Assembly: GCA_946539475.1 (NCBI GenBank)
Contig: CAMNHM010000011.1
Location: 1 to 36,350, forward strand
Direction of reading: 5' to 3'
Source: an uncultured Prevotellaceae bacterium
GTDB lineage: Bacteria; Bacteroidota; Bacteroidia; Bacteroidales; Bacteroidaceae
Length of the DNA stretch: 36,350 bases
Positions within the stretch are counted from its first letter, which is position 1; the number at the start of each line of letters is the position of its first letter. The notes under the pieces are model-generated. The model had not been told where the DNA came from. It made no database searches and worked only from the letters and a program-made list of their open reading frames with translations. A program made the position numbers and the translations under genes. Positions 8,494-16,646 of this stretch are shown piece by piece.

Positions 8494-9144
8494 ATGAACG
8501 TAAGAAAAGGCACAATGGCCGTCATGCTGCTGTTCGCCCCGGCAGTTGCCGTCAGCGCCCAGGACGGCGGGCAGCCGAACGCCATGCAGATGCTGCAGCT
8601 TGACGACCTGGCGAAACAGGAAACGGCAAAGAAGAAAGGTGAGCACACGATCTCTCTGAACGCCGATTTCGGGGCCATCACTTCGAAGGTGTACACCTAC
8701 ACGGGCACCTACACCTGGCAGACAGGCACCGGCTTCGAAGTGAGCTACCGCTACGTCGCAGGCAGCGGCTATGGCATTGCCATCTCCTTCCTGCACAACC
8801 AGACAGAGTACTCCACTCGTGACGGCAACGCCGACCTCGACCTCTACTTCTGGGGACCGTCGTTCGTCTACGGCGGTGAGATGGGGAAGCACTGGTATGG
8901 GCATGCGGAGATCGGCATCGGGTTGGCGAAATACTCCGAGCCCGAAGAGTCGCAGTATGGTGCCGGCATCAAGACGGCATTCGGGGTGGAGTATCGTCCT
9001 TGGAAGTTCGTGGGCATAGGCCTTGACATCGTAAACACCACCTCGACCTTCAGCAAGCAGAAATACTTTTTCGACAGGTACGATACCACCATCAACGGCT
9101 TCAACCGCCTGGGGCTCAACCTGGGTCTTCGCTTCCATCTGTAG
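8494..9144 (+). CDS. Small outer-membrane beta-barrel protein, putative
   Basis: The 216-residue product has a Sec signal peptide ending near AVSAQD. It then has alternating strands rich in Tyr, Gly and Thr (for example YTYTGTYTWQTGTGFEVSYR) and ends in GLNLGLRFHL, close to the C-terminal beta-signal pattern of outer-membrane barrels. The length fits an 8-stranded barrel. No enzymatic motif is visible. It begins 6 bp after the preceding gene, so it is likely cotranscribed and translated with it. A long perfect hairpin follows. Confidence 0.75.
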   Translation: MNVRKGTMAVMLLFAPAVAVSAQDGGQPNAMQMLQLDDLAKQETAKKKGEHTISLNADFGAITSKVYTYTGTYTWQTGTGFEVSYRYVAGSGYGIAISFLHNQTEYSTRDGNADLDLYFWGPSFVYGGEMGKHWYGHAEIGIGLAKYSEPEESQYGAGIKTAFGVEYRPWKFVGIGLDIVNTTSTFSKQKYFFDRYDTTINGFNRLGLNLGLRFHL

Positions 9145-9189
9145 CCTTAAGGAAGGAACGGGTCAGTCTGAGAACTTGGTTGACTGTTG

Positions 9190-9235
9190 CCGCATGGAGC
9201 TCCCCTCCCCTACTTGGGAGGGGAGCTCCATGCGG
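9190..9235. terminator. 20-bp perfect hairpin between convergent genes
   Basis: The left arm 9190-9209 and right arm 9216-9235 are perfectly complementary over 20 bp around a 6-base loop (ctactt). It lies between the converging genes ending at 9144 (+) and 9290 (-), so it can act as a bidirectional terminator. There is no strong T-run on either side. Confidence 0.7.
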
Positions 9236-9289
9236 ATTGTCTTTAGTTCTAATCCGTTTTTATAGGGTTCTACAACATTTCGTGACACC

Positions 9290-12200
9290 CTAGAGCTGCA
9301 CGGAGATCGCCTTGCCGTCGTAGTCGACGAGCTTGCCCTCTGGCGCCTCGAGGTCAAGGGGACGGGGGCTGTCGGGAGTGACGAGCACGACGTTGAACCG
9401 CCGCTGCCTCAGCATGCCGGGGAACTGGCCCTGGCGCTGGCCGATGGTAAGGGTGCGCGACTGGTCGTCGTAGCGGATGTCGATGGTGGCATACTGCCCG
9501 CGCTCGTAGTTGTAGTTCGTGCCCTCATCCTCATAGAGCCGGAACTCACCATTCTGCCCGGCATAGACGTAGAGGTTGATGAGCTCGGCCGGATGCTCGT
9601 CGCTCCACTCCATGGCAGGGCCGAAGGGGATGATGGCTCCCTCGCGCACGTAGACGGGGATGCGCTCGTAGGGGGCGTCGACGACTAATCTACGATTTAC
9701 TGATTTACTATTTGCGATTTGGCTGCTGCCGATGACCTGCTCGCCGCTATACAGATCGTACCAGCCACAGGCAGCAGGGAAGTAGACGGAGCGGTTGCGC
9801 GCCTTGTAATAGCCCACAGGGCAGGCCATCAGCGCCGGCCCGAGCATCCACTGGTTGCCGATGTCGAGCACCTGGGGGTCGCTGCCGAAGTCCATCACCA
9901 GGGCGCGCATCAGCGTATAGTCGCTGAAATGTGCCCATCCGGCCAGCGAGTAGAGATAGGGCATGAGGTGATAGCGCAGGCGGTCGTAGTAGACGAACGA
10001 GCGATAGGCGGGATGATTGTCGGGGGCAATGTTCCAGATCTCGCGCAGGGGCCACTGCCCATGACTGCGGAAGAGGGGTATGAACGCGCCAAACTGGTTC
10101 CAGCGCGTCTGCAGCTCGCGCCACTCGCGCAGGTCCTCGTTCTCCTGCCCTGTACGGTCGAAGAGCTGCTGGGCGGCCACATAGCGATTCTCGACGCAGA
10201 AGCCGCCCTGGTCCATACCCCAGAATGGGATGCCTGAGAGCGAGAAGTTGAGGCCGGCAGTCATCTGGGCGCGCATGTCCTCCCAGCGGGTGCCGATGTC
10301 GCCGCTCCATGTGGCCGTGGAGTAGCGTTGCTCGCCGGCGAAGCCGCTACGTGTCAAGAGGAAGACGCGCGGCTCGGAGAGCTTGCGGTTCTTCTTCAGG
10401 AGCCGCTTCCACGTGTCGCGCTGTCCGTTGTAGATGGCATCGGCGTTCACGATGGCGTAGGCATTGAAATACTCCGTCGACGTGCCCAGGGCGGTAGGGC
10501 CGCAAAGGGCCTTACGATACCACATCGGCGTGCAGTCGCGCACATTGGGCTCGGAAGCATCCATCCACCAGGCGTCGATTAGAGTTGAGAGTTTAGAGTT
10601 CTTGGACAAGCCAAGCGGCGAAGCCGAGCGGAGAGTTGAGAGACTTTTGTTAGCAGTCGGAGAAACGTCTCTAAACTCTAAACTCTTAACTCTCAACCCA
10701 GTATACAGGTTCTCGTCTATCTGACGCCAGAAGGCCTTGCGCGCATCGGCGTCGTAGGCATCATAGAACGATCCGCGGAAGCCCAGCCAGTCGTGGATGT
10801 CGTCCTCGACGGCCTGCCTGTACATCCATCCGTTCCGGTCGAGCTCCTTGTAGTTGTCGACCGTTTCGTAGAACTTAGGCCATACGCTGATCATGAAGCG
10901 CCCGTGCATCTGGTGGACGCTGTCGATCATCGCCTGCGGATTGGGGTAGCGGGCAGCCTCGAACTGATGGTCGCCCCAGGAGTCGAGCTTCCAGTAGTTC
11001 CAGTCCTGCACGATATTGTCGATGGGGATATGGCGCTGGCGGAACTCGGCAAGCGTCGAGACGAGCTCCTGCGACGTCTTGTAGCGCTCGCGGCTCTGCC
11101 AGAAGCCCAGCGCCCACTTCGGATAGAGCGATGCACGTCCTGTCAGCGTGCGATAGCCGGCGATGACCTCGTCGAGGTTGCTGCCGGCAATGAAGTAATA
11201 GTCCATATCGCGCGCCATCTCGCACCAGATGCTCAGCTGCCCGCGCTCTTCGGCGCTGCGGGGCTCTGCCACGCGCAGCCCGCAATAGCTCTCGCCGCCG
11301 TCGGGCTGCCACTCTATGCGCAGCTGCACCCGCCGCTTCTTCTCCAGCTCCACCTCAAACTTGTAGGCATTGGGATTCCACGCCGTGCGCCAGCGCTCAG
11401 GCACCACCTCGCGTCCGTCGATGTACACTTTGACGTAGCCGGCGTAATAGAGGATAAACTGGTAGAGCTCCTTCTGTCCTGCACATTGGCAGTTGCCGTT
11501 GCACTGGCATCGCCCACCGTCGCAGCACTTAGGCTCGATGAATCCCTCGTAGGTGACGTTGGCGCCCTGCAGGTTGAAGCCCTTGGGCAGGTTCTTCAGC
11601 CCGCCATCGTCGGTACGATTGGCAATCTCGGACTTTGCGGGATAGGCATACTCGTAGTAGATGGAGTCCTCGTCGCGCACCAGCCGCCGTCCGTTCCTGT
11701 CGATGTATGTACCCGTGAGGTGGCCCTTCTCCCCCTGCTTGTTGTACAGGCGGAAGGCACGGTTGAGCTGCAGGTACTCTTCCGGCTTGCCGAAACGGCA
11801 GTAGCTGTAGCTGTCCCACAGCACACCATAGTTCTTCGACGAGACGACGAAAGGCACCGACACCTTCGTATTGTACTGGAAGAGGTCCTCGTTCTTACCC
11901 TTCATGTTGAACTCCTCGCTCTGGTGCTGGCCCAGGCCGTAGAAGGCTTCGTCGGCAGGCGAGTCGAACTTCATCTGCCACTGCAAGCCGTGCTTCATCT
12001 CCTCGGTGAGCGGTGCACCTCCCTTCAGGCCGTACTCACGCTCAGGGACGGTGAAGTCGCTGAACAACTTGCCGTCCTCGGCCTCGCGGAGCAGGGTCTT
12101 GCCGCCGGCATCGAAGAAGGTGACCCGCCCCGTCCGAGTGTCGACACAGGCTTTGGCGTTGCGGGTCTTCACCACGACCGTCGACCCCTCCTCGCTGATG

Positions 12201-12445
12201 GTGTAGGAGCCCTTGGCAGGAGGTGTCTGCGGGACGATGATCAGGCTCTCGCGCTTCTGAGGGAGCTCGTCTTTCGACGTCGCGCGCACACGAACAATAT
12301 TATCATTCATCACCTCCAGACGGACCACGCGTGCCTGTCCGCCGTCAGGGCGGATGGTCACCCTGTTCCCGTTTGTCTGCACATCGGCTGCCAGAGCCGT
12401 CGTAGTCAGCAGTAATGCTAAGAGCAGCATGTTTTTTCTCTTCAT
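9290..12445 (-). CDS. GH31 alpha-xylosidase/alpha-glucosidase with PA14 insert and repeat-derived insertions
   Basis: The 1051-residue secreted enzyme has a signal peptide (MKRKNMLLLALLLTTTALAA), an N-terminal GH31 beta-sandwich (about 25-250), a PA14-like insert (about 270-400, with LYYAGYVKVYIDGREVVPE) and a TIM barrel. The barrel carries nucleophile Asp629 in WWMDASEPN and acid/base Asp716 in WSGDIGTRW; a C-terminal sandwich follows. This layout is that of Bacteroidetes alpha-xylosidases acting on xyloglucan, but alpha-glucosidase activity is possible. Three oddities stand out: a Cys-rich loop (residues 307-320), a 39-residue insertion (584-622) encoded by inverted heptamer repeats just before the nucleophile strand, and a repeat-encoded segment at about 909-920. 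The gene follows the PAP2 gene by 43 bp with no obvious promoter between them. Confidence 0.92.
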   Translation of the reverse strand: MKRKNMLLLALLLTTTALAADVQTNGNRVTIRPDGGQARVVRLEVMNDNIVRVRATSKDELPQKRESLIIVPQTPPAKGSYTISEEGSTVVVKTRNAKACVDTRTGRVTFFDAGGKTLLREAEDGKLFSDFTVPEREYGLKGGAPLTEEMKHGLQWQMKFDSPADEAFYGLGQHQSEEFNMKGKNEDLFQYNTKVSVPFVVSSKNYGVLWDSYSYCRFGKPEEYLQLNRAFRLYNKQGEKGHLTGTYIDRNGRRLVRDEDSIYYEYAYPAKSEIANRTDDGGLKNLPKGFNLQGANVTYEGFIEPKCCDGGRCQCNGNCQCAGQKELYQFILYYAGYVKVYIDGREVVPERWRTAWNPNAYKFEVELEKKRRVQLRIEWQPDGGESYCGLRVAEPRSAEERGQLSIWCEMARDMDYYFIAGSNLDEVIAGYRTLTGRASLYPKWALGFWQSRERYKTSQELVSTLAEFRQRHIPIDNIVQDWNYWKLDSWGDHQFEAARYPNPQAMIDSVHQMHGRFMISVWPKFYETVDNYKELDRNGWMYRQAVEDDIHDWLGFRGSFYDAYDADARKAFWRQIDENLYTGLRVKSLEFRDVSPTANKSLSTLRSASPLGLSKNSKLSTLIDAWWMDASEPNVRDCTPMWYRKALCGPTALGTSTEYFNAYAIVNADAIYNGQRDTWKRLLKKNRKLSEPRVFLLTRSGFAGEQRYSTATWSGDIGTRWEDMRAQMTAGLNFSLSGIPFWGMDQGGFCVENRYVAAQQLFDRTGQENEDLREWRELQTRWNQFGAFIPLFRSHGQWPLREIWNIAPDNHPAYRSFVYYDRLRYHLMPYLYSLAGWAHFSDYTLMRALVMDFGSDPQVLDIGNQWMLGPALMACPVGYYKARNRSVYFPAACGWYDLYSGEQVIGSSQIANSKSVNRRLVVDAPYERIPVYVREGAIIPFGPAMEWSDEHPAELINLYVYAGQNGEFRLYEDEGTNYNYERGQYATIDIRYDDQSRTLTIGQRQGQFPGMLRQRRFNVVLVTPDSPRPLDLEAPEGKLVDYDGKAISVQL
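9684..9720 (-). repeat. AT-rich heptamer tract inside the GH31 gene
   Basis: On the minus strand the DNA reads AAATCGC, AAATAGT, AAATCAGT, AAATCGT, AGATTA: a 7-8 bp repeat encoding QIANSKSVNRRL. GH31 proteins usually have a much shorter turn between the 'GEQV' strand and the 'VDAP.ERIP' strand, so about 11-12 codons appear inserted in frame. Confidence 0.65.
10579..10696. repeat. Inverted heptamer-repeat element inserted in frame in GH31
   Basis: The left arm 10579-10599 is three heptamers (TTAGAGT, TGAGAGT, TTAGAGT). The right arm 10668-10695 is four in the opposite sense (TCTCTAA, ACTCTAA, ACTCTTA, ACTCTCA). The spacer contains GAGAGTTGAGAGACTTTTG (10631-10649), whose reverse complement recurs at 36267-36285, and a CTTGG-acaag-CCAAG hairpin. 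The coding insertion is 10580-10696, exactly 117 bp or 39 codons. Confidence 0.8.
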
Positions 12446-12488
12446 AGTCTTTTATTGCGTAATTTCTAGTTGTTGGAAACGTGTTCAG

Positions 12489-13043
12489 TTACCAGCGGAT
12501 GGCCACGTCCAGGCGCTGCCCGGTGAAGCTCAGGTCGACATTCTTCGACTTGATGATCCGCCGCTTCAGGAAATAGGTCAGCTCGGTAGCAGCGACACCG
12601 ATGGCAGCACCCGCACAGACGTCGTGCAGATAGTGGCGGTCGCGCACCAGGCGGTCGACGGCCGTCAGCGTGGCAACCCCAAAGCCGCCGATGGGCACCC
12701 ACGGCGACACGTCGCCAAACTCCTTCCACAGCATCGTGGCGCCGGCAAAGGCAAACATCGAGTGGCCAGAGGGAAACGAGCGACGGTCGCTCTTGTCGGG
12801 ACGACGCTCGCCGACAAGCTGCTTCAGCGAGTAGGCTGGCACGGCACCCGCAACGTACGAGGCGACGGCCGTCAGGGCTAGCTCCGTCCAGGGGGTATCG
12901 TTCTCCACGTCGCAGGCCTTCAGCACGAAGACGGCTGCCATCGGAGCATGCTGCAGCAGGTCGTCGAAGCCGTCGCTTCGATGACTTTGAGCATGCAACG
13001 GCAGCGTGACTGCCAATATGAGGAGTGCCAAGACATACTTCAT
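12489..13043 (-). CDS. PAP2-family membrane-associated phosphatase
   Basis: The 184-residue product has a signal peptide or anchor (MKYVLALLILAVTLPLHAQ) and the three phosphatase motifs of the PAP2 superfamily: KQLVGERRP, PSGHS and a form of the third motif, RLVRDRHYLHD, whose His and Asp are present. Such enzymes remove phosphate from lipid phosphates, such as undecaprenyl pyrophosphate or phosphatidate, or from other periplasmic phosphomonoesters. The start is set at 13043 because the signal peptide begins there; an upstream in-frame start at 13079 would lie before the promoter. It is the first gene of a probable operon with the GH31 gene and is divergent from the GH2 gene. Confidence 0.9.
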   Translation of the reverse strand: MKYVLALLILAVTLPLHAQSHRSDGFDDLLQHAPMAAVFVLKACDVENDTPWTELALTAVASYVAGAVPAYSLKQLVGERRPDKSDRRSFPSGHSMFAFAGATMLWKEFGDVSPWVPIGGFGVATLTAVDRLVRDRHYLHDVCAGAAIGVAATELTYFLKRRIIKSKNVDLSFTGQRLDVAIRW

Positions 13044-13048
13044 CGTTG

Positions 13049-13056
13049 CAAAGGTA
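13049..13056 (-). promoter_or_regulatory. -7 promoter element for PAP2-GH31
   Basis: TACCTTTG on the minus strand with CTTG (13080-13077) 20 bp upstream. Only 5 bases separate the element from the ATG, so transcription should begin at or next to the start codon. Confidence 0.7.
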
Positions 13057-13119
13057 CGATTTTTACTCAGATAAAACAAGAAAATACACTTTTTCTTCCC
13101 TTTTTTCTTGCCAATTTAT

Positions 13120-13127
13120 TAACTTTG
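13120..13127 (+). promoter_or_regulatory. -7 promoter element for GH2-DUF1846
   Basis: TAACTTTG followed by CA, 21 bp before the ATG at 13149, in an AT-rich divergent intergenic region. No clear -33 element is seen at the usual spacing. Confidence 0.65.
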
Positions 13128-13148
13128 CACAAAAATTTGAATTCTCAC

Positions 13149-14960
13149 ATGAAACGACTGTTCATTACCATGCTTTTCGTGGCCGCCCTCATCACGACAG
13201 GGCAGGCCAAGGAGGTGCCACTCCTGGGCAACATCCTGGCACGACAGACGACATCGCTCAACGGCGACTGGCATTACATCATCGACGTTCAGGAAGAAGG
13301 GTACTACGACTACCGCATGAACCCCACCCGCTGGGGATTCTTCCGCAATGCCAAGCCGCAACGCCCCGAAGACCTCATCGAGTACGACTTCGACAAGGCT
13401 GCCACGATGCGCATACCCGGCGACTGGAACACGCAGGACGAGCGGCTGTTCTTCTATGAGGGTACGGTGTGGTTCAAAAAGTCGTTCCAGCACGCCAAGC
13501 AAGACGGCCGTCGCACGCTGCTCTACTTCGGAGCAGTGAACTACGAGGCCATCGTCTACGTCAACGGCGAGAAGGTGTGCACACACATCGGCGGCTTCAC
13601 GCCCTTCAACATCGACATCACCGACCAGCTGCGCCCGGGCGAGAACGTCGTCATCGTGAAAGTCGACAACAAGCGCAAGGCAGAGGCAGTGCCCACGCAG
13701 ATCTTCGACTGGTGGAACTATGGCGGCATCACCCGCGACGTGCTGCTCGTCGACGTGCCCGAGACCTACGTCGAGAACTACAAGCTAGAGCTGCTGAAGG
13801 CCGACGCCAAGGCCAAGCAGCGCGAGATCACCTTCGAGGCCAACCTCAGCAAGGCCCTCGCCGGAGAGCAGGTCACGATCAGCATCCCCGAGCTGAAGCT
13901 GCAACAGACGCTGACCACCAATGCCGAGGGGCGCGTCAGCACCGTGCTGAAGGTGGCAGCAAAGAAGCTCACCCTCTGGTCGCCCGACACGCCCAAGCTC
14001 TACGAGCTGCAGCTGACGCTGGGCCAGGAGACGCTGAAGGACGAGGTGGGATTCCGCACCATCGAGACGCGCGGCAAGCAGATCCTGCTCAACGGGCAGC
14101 CCATCTTCCTGCGGGGCGTCAGCATCCACGAGGAGAAGGCCAACGGAGGCGGGCGAGCCAACTCCGCCGACGATGCCCGCACGCTGCTCTCATGGGCTCG
14201 CGACCTGAACTGCAACTACGTCCGCCTGGCCCACTACCCGCACAACGAGTATGCCGTACGCGAGGCAGAGCGCATGGGCATCATGGTATGGAGCGAGATC
14301 CCCTGCTACTGGACCATCGCATGGACCAATCCCGCCACCTATGCCAACGCCGAGAGGCAGCTGACCGACATGATACGCCGCGACCAAAACCGCGCTAACG
14401 TCATCATCTGGAGCATCGCCAACGAGACGCCACACTCAGCCGAGCGCGACCAGTTCCTCAGCCGTCTGGCCCGCCACGCCCGCAGCCTCGACACCACACG
14501 CCTCATATCGATGGCAATGGAGGTGACGGGCGCCTCGAACTACAAGAACCGCCTGCAAGACAACATGCACGAGTATGTCGACGTGGTCAGCTTCAACCAA
14601 TACATCGGCTGGTATCGCGACGTCAACGACGCTCCGAAGATGCAGTGGGAGATACCCTACGACAAGCCCGTCATCGTCAGCGAGTTCGGAGGCGGTGCAA
14701 AGTACGGACTCCACGGACCGAAGAACCAGCGATGGACGGAAGAGTTCCAGGCCAACCTCTATCGCGAGAACCTCGCCATGCTCGACAAGATCGAGGGTCT
14801 CGCAGGCACCACGCCCTGGATCCTGAAGGACTTCCGCTCGCCGCGACGCGTGCTCGACGGCATACAGGACTACTACAACCGCAAGGGCCTCTGCTCAGAC
14901 AAGGGCGAGCGCAAGCAGGCCTTCGCCATCCTCCGCGACTGGTACGAGACAAAGAAATAA
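13149..14960 (+). CDS. GH2 family glycosidase, probable beta-glucuronidase
   Basis: The 603-residue secreted protein has a signal peptide (MKRLFITMLFVAALITTGQA), a jelly-roll sugar-binding domain (about 28-190), an immunoglobulin-like domain (about 195-300) and a TIM barrel. The acid/base is Glu426 in WSIANET and the nucleophile is Glu512 in VSEFGGG. Residues 577-580 read NRKG, which fits the N-x-K-G motif that binds the carboxylate of glucuronic acid in GH2 beta-glucuronidases; together with FDWWNYGGITR this favours glucuronidase over galactosidase. The likely role is release of glucuronic acid from plant or host glycans or conjugates in the periplasm. The start follows a -7 element; the frame extends upstream only as non-homologous sequence. 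Confidence 0.9.
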   Translation: MKRLFITMLFVAALITTGQAKEVPLLGNILARQTTSLNGDWHYIIDVQEEGYYDYRMNPTRWGFFRNAKPQRPEDLIEYDFDKAATMRIPGDWNTQDERLFFYEGTVWFKKSFQHAKQDGRRTLLYFGAVNYEAIVYVNGEKVCTHIGGFTPFNIDITDQLRPGENVVIVKVDNKRKAEAVPTQIFDWWNYGGITRDVLLVDVPETYVENYKLELLKADAKAKQREITFEANLSKALAGEQVTISIPELKLQQTLTTNAEGRVSTVLKVAAKKLTLWSPDTPKLYELQLTLGQETLKDEVGFRTIETRGKQILLNGQPIFLRGVSIHEEKANGGGRANSADDARTLLSWARDLNCNYVRLAHYPHNEYAVREAERMGIMVWSEIPCYWTIAWTNPATYANAERQLTDMIRRDQNRANVIIWSIANETPHSAERDQFLSRLARHARSLDTTRLISMAMEVTGASNYKNRLQDNMHEYVDVVSFNQYIGWYRDVNDAPKMQWEIPYDKPVIVSEFGGGAKYGLHGPKNQRWTEEFQANLYRENLAMLDKIEGLAGTTPWILKDFRSPRRVLDGIQDYYNRKGLCSDKGERKQAFAILRDWYETKK

Positions 14961-14984
14961 CCCCCACAAAACAAAAAAGGTGAA

Positions 14985-16451
14985 ATGAAGATAGGATTCG
15001 ACAACGACAAATACCTACGCATACAGTCGGAACACATACGCGAGCGCATCGCGCAGTTCGACGGCAAGCTATACATGGAACTCGGAGGAAAGCTCTTCGA
15101 CGACCACCACGCCTCACGCGTGCTCCCAGGCTTCAAGCCCGACTCGAAGCTGCGCATGCTGGCACAGCTGCGCGACTCCATCGAGATCGTCATCGTCGTC
15201 TCGGCAGAGGACATCGAGAAAAACAAGGTCAGAGCCGACCTCGGCATCACCTACGACGAGGACGTGCTGCGCCTCAGAGAGGAATTCCAGAAACGTGACT
15301 TCATGGTGGGAAGCGTCGTCATCACCCACTACAACGGGCAGCATGCCGCCGACCAATTCCGCCACCGCCTGGAGCGAATGGACATCCGCTCCTACATACA
15401 CTACCCCATCGACGGCTACCCCCACAACGTGGAGCTCATCGCCAGCGACGACGGCTTCGGCAAGAACGACTACGTCGAGACATCGCGCGAACTCGTCATC
15501 GTCACCGCCCCTGGACCCGGCAGCGGAAAGATGGCAACGTGCCTCTCACAGCTGTACAACGAGAACAAGCGAGGCATACGCGCCGGCTATGCCAAGTTCG
15601 AGACGTTCCCCGTATGGAGCCTCCCGCTGAAGCACCCCGTCAACATCGCCTACGAGGCTGCCACGGCCGACCTCAACGACGTGAACATGATCGACCCCTT
15701 CCACCTCGAGGCCTACGGGAAGATAGCCGTCAACTACAACCGCGACATCGAGATATTCCCCGTCCTCAACACCCTCTTCGAAGGCATCTACGGAGGCAGC
15801 CCCTACAAGTCGCCTACCGACATGGGCGTCAACATGATTGGCTTCTGCATCAGCGACGACGAGGTGTGCTGCCAGGCATCGCGCGACGAGATTATCCGAC
15901 GCTACTACACCGCCACCAACAAAATGGCCGACGGAGCCGACAACGAGCGGGAGGTGCAGAAGATCCTGATGCTCTTCAACCAGGCAAAGATCACCACCGC
16001 CTACCGCCGCGTCACCGTGGCCGCTGCCGCCAAGCAAGAGCTGACGGGCCATACCGCCGCTGCCATGGAGCTCAGCGACGGCACCATCATCACCGCCAAG
16101 TCGTCGCCACTGCTAGGCTGCAGCGCCGCCCTGCTGCTCAACGCCACGAAGCACCTGGCAGGCATCGACCACGAGACGAAGCTCATACCCCAGAGCCTGA
16201 TAGAGCCCATACAGAAGACGAAGACGGAATTCCTCGGAGCCCGAAACCCACGCCTGCACACCGACGAGGTGCTCGTAGCCCTGAGCGTCCTCTCTCCTGA
16301 GGACGAGCAATGCCGACATGCGCTGGCCCAGCTGCCCCAGCTACGCGGCTGTCAGGTGCACTCGACAGTCATGCTGAGCGAGGTCGACCGCAAGATTTTC
16401 AAGAAGCTAGGCTGCGGACTAACCTGCGATCCCGTACGCAAGAAGCCGTAA
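14985..16451 (+). CDS. DUF1846 family protein
   Basis: The 488-residue cytoplasmic protein is full-length for the DUF1846 (UPF0371) family. It opens MKIGFDNDKYLRIQSEHIRE and carries the conserved stretches YMELGGKLFDDHHASRVLPG and VTAPGPGSGKMATCLSQLY; the latter is a glycine-rich loop that suggests nucleotide or phosphate binding. The biochemical role of the family is not settled as far as I know. It lies 24 bp after the beta-glucuronidase gene with no promoter between them, so it is probably cotranscribed. No signal peptide is present, in contrast to its neighbour. Confidence 0.93.
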   Translation: MKIGFDNDKYLRIQSEHIRERIAQFDGKLYMELGGKLFDDHHASRVLPGFKPDSKLRMLAQLRDSIEIVIVVSAEDIEKNKVRADLGITYDEDVLRLREEFQKRDFMVGSVVITHYNGQHAADQFRHRLERMDIRSYIHYPIDGYPHNVELIASDDGFGKNDYVETSRELVIVTAPGPGSGKMATCLSQLYNENKRGIRAGYAKFETFPVWSLPLKHPVNIAYEAATADLNDVNMIDPFHLEAYGKIAVNYNRDIEIFPVLNTLFEGIYGGSPYKSPTDMGVNMIGFCISDDEVCCQASRDEIIRRYYTATNKMADGADNEREVQKILMLFNQAKITTAYRRVTVAAAAKQELTGHTAAAMELSDGTIITAKSSPLLGCSAALLLNATKHLAGIDHETKLIPQSLIEPIQKTKTEFLGARNPRLHTDEVLVALSVLSPEDEQCRHALAQLPQLRGCQVHSTVMLSEVDRKIFKKLGCGLTCDPVRKKP

Positions 16452-16470
16452 GGTCACTGCTAAGCCGCAG

Positions 16471-16510
16471 CGGGTCAAGAGGTCACCACTTGACCCGACT
16501 ATTTGTCGGG
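16471..16510. terminator. Overlapping alternative hairpins after the DUF1846 gene
   Basis: CGGGTCAAG (16471-16479) pairs with CTTGACCCG (16489-16497). CCCGAC, part of that right arm (16494-16499), can instead pair with GTCGGG (16505-16510). The two stems exclude each other. There is no T-run, so a simple intrinsic terminator is not certain. Confidence 0.5.
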
Positions 16511-16550
16511 ATGTAGTGGTCACTTATTACCATCATCAGGAGAATCAAGA

Positions 16551-16598
16551 ACGTACTTGAGCCTTTGTTCCACCCCATGGAACAAGGCGCAGGTACGT
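16551..16598. repeat. Long imperfect hairpin in convergent intergenic region
   Basis: ACGTAC (16551-16556) pairs with GTACGT (16593-16598). Inside, GCCTTTGTTCCA (16561-16572) pairs with TGGAACAAGGC (16578-16588) with one bulged T. It may be a processed or mobile-repeat remnant or part of the transcription stop between the two operons. Confidence 0.6.
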
Positions 16599-16606
16599 AT
16601 GTTAAG

Positions 16607-16634
16607 AGGGTGTGTCAAAATAGGCACACCCTCA
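16607..16634. terminator. Hairpin terminator between convergent operons
   Basis: GAGGGTGTG pairs with CACACCCTC around a 10-base loop (tcaaaatagg). It lies 13 bp beyond the stop of the minus-strand GH43 gene and downstream of the plus-strand DUF1846 gene. Confidence 0.6.
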
Positions 16635-16646
16635 TCTGGTTGTCTG

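Noticed and set aside
10793..12415. 540-codon plus-strand frame over the GH31 gene
   Set aside because: Antisense shadow; the minus strand has clear GH31 motifs and the plus frame has no recognisable domain.
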